From Acidimicrobiia bacterium (lineage in GTDB: Bacteria; Actinomycetota; Acidimicrobiia; UBA5794; UBA11373): a stretch of DNA of 5,616 nt. This document shows, one piece after another, positions 1 to 5,538 of the stretch (within the stretch, counting starts at the first letter, position 1; each line of letters opens with the position of its first letter). The position numbers and the translations under genes were made by a program. The notes below the pieces were generated by a model. The model did not search any database. It was not told the DNA's origin and saw only the letters and a list, made by a program, of their open reading frames with translations. The stretch lies in assembly GCA_025456165.1 (NCBI GenBank), contig JALOLI010000093.1, positions 1 to 5,616 on the forward strand, written 5' to 3'.

Positions 1-1059
1 TTCCCGGTTTGGTTCCCCCAGTACGGGGGGGAGGCCGAGGTGATCTGGGATGAGGCGATCGATCAACCGGCGTTCTTCCTGGCCACCAACGGCACCCTCG
101 AGGTTCTCTTGGCCGATGTCTCGACCCAGGCCGGTTCCGAGTTGTTCAGGTCCTCGAATGAACCGCTCGGCTTGCCTCAGGATGCACTCGGGGTCCCGCG
201 CTTGGTAGTGGGCGACCGGTACCTGATCGGATCCGGGGACATCCCGGCCGAGTTCCCCGGGATCATCGAAGAGGGGCTGGCCTCGGGGGGCATCGACTGG
301 CCGGCGATCCCCGGGATGGCCGATGCGCTGGCCGGCATCCCCGGGCCGACTACCACCACGACCACCGGCGGCGACCCCGGCACTTCGACCACCTCGCCGG
401 GGAGCACGACCACCACCGCAGCCGGGTCCACCACGACGAACCCGGGCACCACGACCACTACCTCGGGCGGCGGGGTGCTGCCCGTCGGCGGGGATTCGAT
501 GTGGGACCGCTTCCGGCGCGATGAGGTGGCCAACTCACTGGCTCTAATCGTGTTGGGCCTGATGCTCCTCAGCGTGGTGGGGGCTGCGGCCTATGGGAGG
601 AAGGGGAGCCCGGCGGGGGGCCCAAATGCAGTCGTGCCCCTCCTCGCCCTGATCGGCCTGGCGGTGGCGATCTACCTGGCCTTCGTGGAGACCAGCGGGA
701 CCGAGGCGGTCTGCGGCCCGGTGGGCGACTGCAACGCCGTGCAGCAGAGCGAGTGGGCGGAGCTGTTTGGAGTCATCCCGATCGGGGTCATCGGGGTGGC
801 CGGGTACGCCGTCGTGCTCGCCGCCTGGGCCGTGGCTCGCCTCGGCTCGGGCCGCCTCGCCGACTGGTCCCGGGTGGCCCTGCTCGCCGGTTCGGCGGCG
901 GGGGTGGCCTTCTCGGTGTACCTCACCTTCCTGGAGCCCTTCGTGATCGGTGCCACCTGCATGTGGTGTCTGGGTTCGGCAGTGATCGTCACCCTGCTCA
1001 TGTGGCTGACGGCGCGGCCGGGGTGGGCAGCCTGGCGGCGGCTGCGGGCTAGAGCCTGA
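1..1059 (+). CDS. Thioredoxin-like/VKOR-family membrane disulfide oxidoreductase, 5' partial
   Basis: Likely forms protein disulfides outside the cytoplasmic membrane, with electrons passing to quinone as known for bacterial VKOR. Residues here are numbered from the GTG at 40. The frame is open to base 1 with normal GC-rich codons, so the true start probably lies outside the window, although a GGGGAGG at 28-34 makes GTG-40 look like a start. Residues 1-90 resemble the second half of a thioredoxin fold, with a probable cis-Pro in GVPRLVVGD (P53); its CxxC would lie upstream. A Thr/Gly/Pro linker follows (103-145). Membrane segments are near 165-185, 197-216, 246-268, 279-298 and 304-323. VKOR cysteines are C225 and C231 in the first external loop and C307/C310 in the CMWC motif. 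Basic residues (RKG at 187-189, the 267-278 loop, the RRLRAR tail) sit on the side opposite the cysteines, fitting positive-inside. The domain order is thioredoxin before VKOR, whereas thioredoxin after VKOR is the better-known fusion. It ends convergent with the minus-strand unit. Confidence 0.88.
   Translation, partial: FPVWFPQYGGEAEVIWDEAIDQPAFFLATNGTLEVLLADVSTQAGSELFRSSNEPLGLPQDALGVPRLVVGDRYLIGSGDIPAEFPGIIEEGLASGGIDWPAIPGMADALAGIPGPTTTTTTGGDPGTSTTSPGSTTTTAAGSTTTNPGTTTTTSGGGVLPVGGDSMWDRFRRDEVANSLALIVLGLMLLSVVGAAAYGRKGSPAGGPNAVVPLLALIGLAVAIYLAFVETSGTEAVCGPVGDCNAVQQSEWAELFGVIPIGVIGVAGYAVVLAAWAVARLGSGRLADWSRVALLAGSAAGVAFSVYLTFLEPFVIGATCMWCLGSAVIVTLLMWLTARPGWAAWRRLRARA
346..474 (+). repeat. 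Thr/Gly/Pro low-complexity linker within the VKOR-family gene
   Basis: An imperfect run of ACC/ACG/ACT threonine codons broken by Gly, Pro and Ser codons. It encodes runs of three to six threonines between the thioredoxin-like half and the first membrane helix. It reads as a flexible, possibly O-glycosylated spacer on the outer face of the cell. Such Thr-rich linkers are common in actinobacterial exported proteins. The repeat is in frame and prone to length change by slippage. The Val/Pro-rich open frame opposite it is only its antisense image. Confidence 0.75.
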
Positions 1060-1259
1060 TTCCGTCCTGCTCCAGGGCATCCACGTCTTCGGCCAGCACG
1101 TACAGGTCGCGGTCGGACCCAGGCCTCGGCGCGAGCGAAAGCAACCGAACCGCCCTCCCACATGGCGCGGGCCCCCGGCAGGGGCTCCACCGCAGCGCGC
1201 AAGGCGGGGACAATGTCGGCGCGGCCGATTCGGGTGCCGCCCGGCGGCGGCTCTGTCAC
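1049..1259 (-). pseudogene. Frameshifted, truncated nucleotidyltransferase-like gene remnant
   Basis: It starts with GTG at 1259-1257, which shares bases with the TGA stop of the response regulator (GTGA overlap), so it was probably the third gene of that unit. The first frame gives about 47 sensible residues, including AMWEGGSVAFARAEAW, then turns into Arg/Pro-rich nonsense. Dropping one G from the GGG at 1118-1120 restores W-SDRDLYVLAEDVDALEQ and a TAG stop at 1051-1049. The repaired protein carries the nucleotidyltransferase signature: GGS, then about a dozen residues, then DxD (SDRDLYV). In the superfamily this loop and the Asp pair bind NTP and metal. At about 70 codons it lacks the third catalytic carboxylate and the C-terminal half usual in this superfamily. 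What is seen is the overlap, the motif and the frame change. That it is a decayed gene is inference; a sequencing error could explain the frameshift but not the early stop. The original substrate is unknown. Confidence 0.6.
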
Positions 1260-1900
1260 CCCAGTCCCCGGTCTACCGCCCAGCGGGTGAGTTCGTTGCG
1301 GTTGGTCAGTTGCAGCTTGCGCAGGACTTCCGAGACGTGGGTCTCGACGGTGCGCGGGGAGACGCCGAGCGCGTCGGCCGTCTCCTTGTAGGTGTAGCCC
1401 TTGGCGATGTAGCGCAGTACCTCGCGTTGGCGCGGGGTAAGGCGGTCCAGGTCGGGATCCACCGATGCCGGGTCCACTGCGGGAAAGGCCTCGAGGACGA
1501 AGCCGGCCAGCTGAGGAGAGAACACGGCATGCCCCGCGGCCACCAGGTGGAGGGCTTCCACCACCTGATGAGCGGTGGCGGTCTTGGTCAGGTAGCCGGA
1601 AGCTCCCGCCCGGAGCACCGCCACCACATCCTTTGGGGAATCGGACACCGACAAGGCCAGGAAGCGGATCTGGGGGTGGGTGCGGTGCACCTCCTTCACC
1701 ACGCGGTGGCCGCCGCCTCCCGGGAGGTGCACGTCGAGGAGCACCACCTCCGGGTTGCGCTCCCGGATCAACTCGACGGCAGGGTCTACGTCGTCGGCCT
1801 CGCCGATTATGTCCACCTCGCTGCCGATGGCGGCCCGCACCCCCGCCCGGAAGAGATCGTGGTCGTCCACCACGAAGACCCGCAGTCGAGGCTCAGCCAT
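1256..1900 (-). CDS. NarL/FixJ-family (LuxR-type) response regulator
   Basis: DNA-binding output protein of the two-component system, 214 aa, the usual length for the family. The receiver domain spans about residues 5-120, with acidic pocket D12/D13, phosphoacceptor D56 in VVLLDVHLP, the switch Ser at S84 in LALSVS and the conserved K106 in GYLTKT. A variable linker (about 121-150) leads to a LuxR-type helix-turn-helix at about 152-208, containing LTPRQREVLRYIAKGYTYKE and the recognition helix region SPRTVETHVSEVLRKL. The ATG at 1900 lies inside the last codons of the kinase gene (8-base overlap), preceded by GGGGAGGGGG, which supports this start and translational coupling. All residues needed for phosphorylation are present, so it should be activated by the adjacent kinase. 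Target genes are not deducible. The gene ends in a GTGA overlap with the nucleotidyltransferase remnant. Confidence 0.95.
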   Translation of the reverse strand: MAEPRLRVFVVDDHDLFRAGVRAAIGSEVDIIGEADDVDPAVELIRERNPEVVLLDVHLPGGGGHRVVKEVHRTHPQIRFLALSVSDSPKDVVAVLRAGASGYLTKTATAHQVVEALHLVAAGHAVFSPQLAGFVLEAFPAVDPASVDPDLDRLTPRQREVLRYIAKGYTYKETADALGVSPRTVETHVSEVLRKLQLTNRNELTRWAVDRGLG

Positions 1901-3023
1901 TCCCCCTCCCCAGGTGCAGTTCGATCTCGGTGCCCTCGCCGGGCACGGAGCGGATGGCGGCCGTCCCGCCGCAGCGCTCCATGCGGCCCACTACGGACTC
2001 GGCCAGCCCCCGCCCTGTCCCGGGAGTCGGCATGTCGAAGCCGCGGCCCCGGTCGCGCACGGTGACCGTGACGCCGCTAGCGGTCACCTCGGCGAACAGG
2101 GACACCCAGTCCACCCCGGAGTGCTTAGCGGCATTCACCATGGCTTCGCGGCTGGCCTGCACCAGGCTCTCCAGCGGTCCGTCGGCGGCGCAGTCGCCCA
2201 CCACCACGGTGTCGATCCGCACCATGAAGAGGTCTTCCACCTCCCCGGCAGCGTGGCGCAGGGCGGCGCGCAGCGACGGCGAGAAGGGGGAGGCGATCTG
2301 GTCGATGTAGCTGCGCAGTTCCCGCTCCTGGCGGCGGGCCAGTGAGGCCACTTTGCGGGGGTCGTCGGGCGCCTGCTGCAGCAGGGCCAGGGTCTGGAGG
2401 ACCGAGTCGTGGAGGTGGGCGGCGATCTCGGCCCGGTCGTGCGCCTGGCGGCGGGCCGCCCGCTCCTTCTCCAGGGCCTCCTGGGCCTCGGTGCGTTCCC
2501 GGTCGTAGCGGCGGAGGGCGGCGATGCCCCACCCGAAAGCAATGGCGGCGACGGTGAAACCACCGATGTCCCCGGCCACTTGAGTGGCGGTGCGGCCCAC
2601 CTCGCCGAAAGAGCCGACCATCTGCCCCGTGGCCAGCAGGCCGGCGGCCACCAGGGCGGGCCAGGGCCCGGCGAAGCAGGCCACGAGCAGCAGCCAGGAG
2701 AGGGGATAGCCGCCGAAGAAGAGGTCCTGCGAGTGAGCCACGAAGGGCGCGACCGACACCCAGATCGCCACTGCGCCGTCGAGTCCGATCCACGCGGGAT
2801 GGTGGAACCAGCGGGGATGCAGGGCGTGGGCCACGGTCACGCCGGTCCAGGCCAGGGCTATGGCGTAGGTAGCTCCCACCAGCAAGTGATCGGCCTCGGG
2901 GTCGGTGGCCAGGGTGGCGCCCACCAGCGCTCCCATCCACACGACGGCGACGAGGCGAAAGCCGGCCACCACCCAGCGCAGGGTGCTGTCGATCGGGGCG
3001 GCCCCGCCGGCTCTTGCGCTCAT
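1893..3023 (-). CDS. Membrane sensor histidine kinase, HisKA_3/DesK-NarX type
   Basis: Sensor and phosphodonor partner of the response regulator that follows it. The 376-aa protein has about five hydrophobic segments in its first 170 residues (near 16-40, 46-68, 78-97, 107-133, 151-170), with short loops and no sizeable external sensor domain. A charged coiled-coil-like stretch follows (about 171-200). The dimerisation/phosphoacceptor helix carries AAHLHDSVLQTL, with H205 the expected phosphorylated His. The HATPase_c domain shows the N-box EAMVNAAKHS (E293, N297), the G1 box DRGRGFD (D324) and the GTGRGLAESVVGRM lid region (335-348). All core motifs are intact. The membrane layout resembles intramembrane-sensing actinobacterial kinases that detect envelope or lipid state, but the signal itself cannot be read from sequence. 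The ATG at 3023 has GAAGG seven bases upstream, and the gene opens onto the divergent region shared with the ligase. Confidence 0.94.
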   Translation of the reverse strand: MSARAGGAAPIDSTLRWVVAGFRLVAVVWMGALVGATLATDPEADHLLVGATYAIALAWTGVTVAHALHPRWFHHPAWIGLDGAVAIWVSVAPFVAHSQDLFFGGYPLSWLLLVACFAGPWPALVAAGLLATGQMVGSFGEVGRTATQVAGDIGGFTVAAIAFGWGIAALRRYDRERTEAQEALEKERAARRQAHDRAEIAAHLHDSVLQTLALLQQAPDDPRKVASLARRQERELRSYIDQIASPFSPSLRAALRHAAGEVEDLFMVRIDTVVVGDCAADGPLESLVQASREAMVNAAKHSGVDWVSLFAEVTASGVTVTVRDRGRGFDMPTPGTGRGLAESVVGRMERCGGTAAIRSVPGEGTEIELHLGRGNG

Positions 3024-3057
3024 GCCACCGCCTTCGCCTATGGGAGCCTACCGGCCC

Positions 3058-3091
3058 GAGGCCCCGCGAGTCGGGCGGGTGGCGGGGCTTC
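3058..3091. other. Imperfect inverted repeat in the divergent region
   Basis: GAGGCCCCGC (3058-3067) faces GCGGGGCTTC (3082-3091) across a 14-base spacer. Nine of ten positions pair and one is a G/T wobble. It overlaps the presumed kinase promoter, so it could be an operator or a 5' hairpin for one transcript. In DNA this GC-rich such repeats arise by chance fairly often, so a function is not claimed. Confidence 0.3.
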
Positions 3092-3115
3092 CGCCTCAGG
3101 AGGGGCTGGCGGCCA

Positions 3116-3139
3116 TCCGGGCACAACTCCGGGCAACCC
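3116..3139. repeat. Tandem 12-bp direct repeat (TCCGGGCA core)
   Basis: TCCGGGCA occurs at 3116-3123 and again at 3128-3135, so the period is 12 bp, close to one helical turn. The full 12-base units match at nine positions. It sits just upstream of the weak plus-strand -10-like element, where a direct-repeat regulator site would be expected. Only two copies are present, so chance remains possible. Confidence 0.35.
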
Positions 3140-3191
3140 CGTATAGGCAGAGAGGAGAGACGAGAGCACGCTGCAGGGGTAGCGAGCGACC

Positions 3192-3198
3192 AAGGAGG
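3192..3198 (+). promoter_or_regulatory. Strong Shine-Dalgarno deciding the ligase GTG start
   Basis: AAGGAGG ends five bases before the GTG at 3204. This near-consensus site supports the GTG start over in-frame alternatives and suggests efficient initiation of the ligase gene. Confidence 0.85.
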
Positions 3199-3203
3199 CG
3201 GCC

Positions 3204-4763
3204 GTGAGCACCCCATCCATCGCAGTTCCTCTCGAGCAAGTGCGGGGAGCATCCGCGGCAGAGGGGGTCGGGCGTCTGCGGTCGCTGCTGACGCGGGTGG
3301 TCCTGGCCCCGGCCGATCCGATGCTGCGGTTCATCGGCCTTCGCTACCGGGTGTTCTTCTGGGTGATCTGCCACTTCCCGCCCCGGCTCCTGGCTCTGCT
3401 TGGACGTCTGCGAGCGCAACGCGCTGTGGAGCATGCGCGGCGCCGGGTGCCGGGCTACGCGCGCTACTGGGGCACGGCCGCCGGCGAGCGGGTGCGCATC
3501 GGCGACCTGGACGTGCCTACGACCGACAAGAAGACCTACGTGCTGCCCTTCCCGATCGAGCAGCGCTGTGTGGGCGGGTCGCTCGAGGGGCCCTCCGTGG
3601 CGGTGGACGAATCGTCCGGCAGCACCGGCACCCCCTTCAACTGGGTGCGCGGCGCCGAGGAACGCCGGGCGACCCACGTGTTCATCTCTCACTTCGCTCG
3701 TTACTGCTTCGGCGACGAGCCTTTCGTGACGGTCAATGCCTTCTCCATGGGCGCCTGGGCCACCGGGGTGAACATGGGGGTGGCGCTGGAGCGCAACGGC
3801 ATGGTGAAGAACACCGGCCCGGACGCCGACAAGGTGTTCTCCACTCTCGAGTTCCTGGGCACCGGCCGCCGCTACCTGATCTGCGGCTATCCGCCGTTCC
3901 TCAAGCACCTCATCGACGTCGCCGCCGAGCGAGGTTTCCCGCTGCACCAGTACCGGCTCATGGGCCTGGTGGGTGGGGAGGGGATGTCCGAGGGCCTGCG
4001 CGACTACCTGCGGCCCCACTTCGACCCGGTGTACAGCGGCTACGGCGCCACGGACATCGAGATCGGCATGGCGGGTGAAACCCCGCTGACGGTGGCCATC
4101 CGCCGCCTGGCCCGCGAGGACCCGAGCCTGGCTGCCGATCTGTTCGGCGACGACTCGCGACTGCCGATGCTCTTCCAGTACAACCCCCTGCAGCACGAAG
4201 TGTCGGTCACCCCCGACGGGGAACTGGTGTTCACCATCAGCCGCCTCGAGGTGCTGGCGCCCCGCATCGCCTACAACATCCACGACGAAGGTGGGGCGGC
4301 CCCCTGCGCCGACGTCCTCGAGGTGGTGCGCCGCCACGGCCACGACCTGGGCGTGATCGACGTGGTGCCTCTCCCGATGCTCTGGGTCTTCGGGCGCAAG
4401 GACTCCACGATCAGCGTGATGGGAGCCAACCTCTACCCCGAGGATGTGGAGGCGGCTCTGTACGACTGCCCCGAACTGGCCGTCGTCACAAACTCCTTCT
4501 GCCTGGGCTCGCATGAGCAGAGCGACGGCACCATTCGGCCGCTCTTGTGCTTCGAGATCCGGCAAGAGCCCGATGAGGCGCTGCAGCAGCGCTTCGCGAC
4601 GGAGATTGGGGCGCGCCTGGTGGCGATCAACGCCGACTATCGGCAGGCGGCGCGCGAGCACCCGGCGGCCATGAAGCCGGTGGTGCGCTTGTACCAGAGG
4701 GGGGAGGGGCCGTTCGCCGCCGACGCCCGCAAGATCAAGCAGACCCGGCTGGTCCACGCCTGA
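3204..4763 (+). CDS. Adenylate-forming acyl-CoA ligase-like enzyme, PaaK/CapK type
   Basis: A member of the ANL superfamily, predicted to activate a carboxylate with ATP and pass it to CoA or another acceptor. The substrate is not readable. Over 519 aa, an N-terminal segment typical of the PaaK/CapK group (HARRRVPGYARYW near 77-89) precedes the ATP phosphate loop ESSGSTGTP (136-144). YGATD (280-284) replaces the usual YGxTE and keeps an acidic end. YNIHDEGG gives the ribose-binding D361. GRKDSTISVMGANLYPEDVE (397-416) is the hinge plus the start of the mobile C-terminal domain. A closing DARKIKQTRL (507-516) offers K510 or K512 as the adenylation Lys, but lacks the usual Gly just before it. 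A hydrophobic stretch at about 48-69 may be membrane-peripheral. The start is fixed by AAGGAGG five bases before GTG. It stands alone between divergent regulators and a terminator, so its pathway partners lie elsewhere. The family call is secure; phenylacetate as substrate is not supported. Confidence 0.88.
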   Translation: MSTPSIAVPLEQVRGASAAEGVGRLRSLLTRVVLAPADPMLRFIGLRYRVFFWVICHFPPRLLALLGRLRAQRAVEHARRRVPGYARYWGTAAGERVRIGDLDVPTTDKKTYVLPFPIEQRCVGGSLEGPSVAVDESSGSTGTPFNWVRGAEERRATHVFISHFARYCFGDEPFVTVNAFSMGAWATGVNMGVALERNGMVKNTGPDADKVFSTLEFLGTGRRYLICGYPPFLKHLIDVAAERGFPLHQYRLMGLVGGEGMSEGLRDYLRPHFDPVYSGYGATDIEIGMAGETPLTVAIRRLAREDPSLAADLFGDDSRLPMLFQYNPLQHEVSVTPDGELVFTISRLEVLAPRIAYNIHDEGGAAPCADVLEVVRRHGHDLGVIDVVPLPMLWVFGRKDSTISVMGANLYPEDVEAALYDCPELAVVTNSFCLGSHEQSDGTIRPLLCFEIRQEPDEALQQRFATEIGARLVAINADYRQAAREHPAAMKPVVRLYQRGEGPFAADARKIKQTRLVHA

Positions 4764-4797
4764 TCCCGGCTCCGGGGATGAGCCCGGCCCGACCGAT

Positions 4798-4828
4798 ACC
4801 CTGCACCGGGCACCACCCGGTGCAGGGT
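4798..4828. terminator. Bidirectional hairpin terminator between convergent genes
   Basis: ACCCTGCACCGGG (4798-4810) and CCCGGTGCAGGGT (4816-4828) are perfect complements: a 13-bp GC-rich stem with a five-base CACCA loop. It lies 34 bases after the ligase stop and 17 bases beyond the phospholipase stop on the other strand, where both transcripts would end. No T-run follows on either strand, as is common for actinobacterial terminators. Confidence 0.8.
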
Positions 4829-4845
4829 CGCGTTCTCCGCCGGGC

Positions 4846-5538
4846 CTACTGCCCTCCCGGCAGGCCCGACACCCCGGAGGGGTTGAGTCGCACCGCGGTG
4901 TAATAGACGCGAGCAGTGGTGTCGCAGCCCAGGCGGGTGATCCCGTCGAAGGCGGCGCAGCGGGTGCGCATGTCCCACAGGAACCCGGCGTCGACGCGGT
5001 CCTTGTTGCCGATGTGCCACACCGGTGCCCCGGAGCGGTCGAGTTCCTTCAGGTTGCGCCATCCGAAGTCGTGTCGGGTGCAGGCCAGGGTGTAATCGAA
5101 CGGGCCGCTGCCCAGTACCGGGGCCGTGCAGCCGTCGGTCTCCCACACCAGGTAGTCGGGGTGCGGGGTGTCGGCGGCGGCGGGGGGATCGGGCGCTTTC
5201 CAGGTGGCCTCGAAGCCGTCGGCGCCCCCGAGCGGGAGGGTGAGCTCGCGGTCCACGTCGCCGCAGGCCACGCCCACCGTGGCGGCGCCCCGGTAGCCCT
5301 GGTCCAGCACCGGGGCCGGCAGGCCGTGGCACACGTCGGCCGCCCCCGGCGGGGGGCCAATGGAGGCGGTCATGGCGAAGGACAGGGCCACCGCTGCTAC
5401 CAGCCCGGTGACGATCCCCAGCAGGGCCGCCCGAAGCACCCGCCACCAGCGGCGCCTCGGCCGCCTCTCCGCCGGGGGCGGCGGGGGAGCGGACGGCAAT
5501 GGCCCGTACCCGGGCGGCGGGGGCGGCAAGGCGGTCAT
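4846..5538 (-). CDS. Membrane-anchored prokaryotic phospholipase A2
   Basis: Predicted to hydrolyse the sn-2 acyl ester of phospholipids outside the cell membrane. Of 230 aa, residues 1-25 are Pro-rich and cytosolic; ERRPRRRWWR (24-33) then leads into one hydrophobic helix (about 36-58) that reads as a signal anchor. The catalytic part is at 125-215: DGC (135-137), then CTRHDFGWRNLKEL (153-166), the family signature, with H156 catalytic and D157 a likely Ca2+ ligand. The H156 to D135 distance matches the Ca2+ Asp to catalytic His spacing I recall for the Streptomyces enzyme. NKDRVDAGFLWDM (178-190) supplies the partner Asp, probably D183. Cysteines C70, C92, C137, C153, C194 and C205 all lie outside the membrane and could form three disulfides. 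Residues 61-125 are an extra N-terminal region not seen in the minimal family fold. GGAGG (5549-5545) six bases before ATG and an ATGA overlap with the upstream gene fix the start and imply coupling. Confidence 0.88.
   Translation of the reverse strand: MTALPPPPPGYGPLPSAPPPPPAERRPRRRWWRVLRAALLGIVTGLVAAVALSFAMTASIGPPPGAADVCHGLPAPVLDQGYRGAATVGVACGDVDRELTLPLGGADGFEATWKAPDPPAAADTPHPDYLVWETDGCTAPVLGSGPFDYTLACTRHDFGWRNLKELDRSGAPVWHIGNKDRVDAGFLWDMRTRCAAFDGITRLGCDTTARVYYTAVRLNPSGVSGLPGGQ

Larger units (their letters stand above)
3024..3203. promoter_or_regulatory. Divergent intergenic region: promoters for kinase unit and ligase
   Basis: This 180-base gap separates two diverging genes and must hold both promoters unless transcription enters from further away. 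On the minus strand, TAGGCT (3050-3045) fits the loose actinobacterial -10 form TANNNT, with CCGACT (3074-3069) 18 bases upstream as a weak -35. On the plus strand, GTATAGGCAG around 3141-3150 is a weak -10-like element about 55 bases before the ligase start, with no good -35. Also present are a tandem TCCGGGCA repeat (3116-3123, 3128-3135) and an imperfect hairpin (3058-3091). The promoter calls are tentative; the need for promoters here comes from gene orientation. Confidence 0.5.

Noticed and set aside
16..30. CCCCC/GGGGG pairing near the left edge as a possible hairpin.
   Set aside because: It is only a short stem within coding sequence, with no terminator or control context.
40..42. GTG-40 as the true start of the VKOR-family gene, supported by GGGGAGG at 28-34.
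   Set aside because: The frame is open to base 1 with well-behaved codons. Starting here would leave half a thioredoxin fold with no export signal, although the topology requires it outside.
177..533. A Val/Pro-rich minus-strand frame opposite the Thr-rich linker.
   Set aside because: Runs of Val come directly from complementing ACC/ACG Thr codons, so it is an image of the linker and not a gene.
672..1259. The whole 195-codon minus-strand frame starting at GTG-1259 taken as one protein.
   Set aside because: Only its first 47 residues look like protein. The rest is the antisense of the VKOR gene, entered after the frameshift at about 1118.
2125..3252. A 375-codon minus-strand frame overlapping the kinase, full of Arg, Pro and Gly.
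   Set aside because: It is out of frame with intact kinase motifs (HLHDSVLQ, DRGRGFD) and has low-complexity composition typical of an off-frame in GC-rich DNA.
3096..4757. A 553-codon open frame on the minus strand, opposite the ligase.
   Set aside because: It is rich in His, Val, Arg and Gly in the pattern produced by the antisense of GC-ending codons, has no recognisable domain, and lies wholly over a gene with clear ANL motifs.
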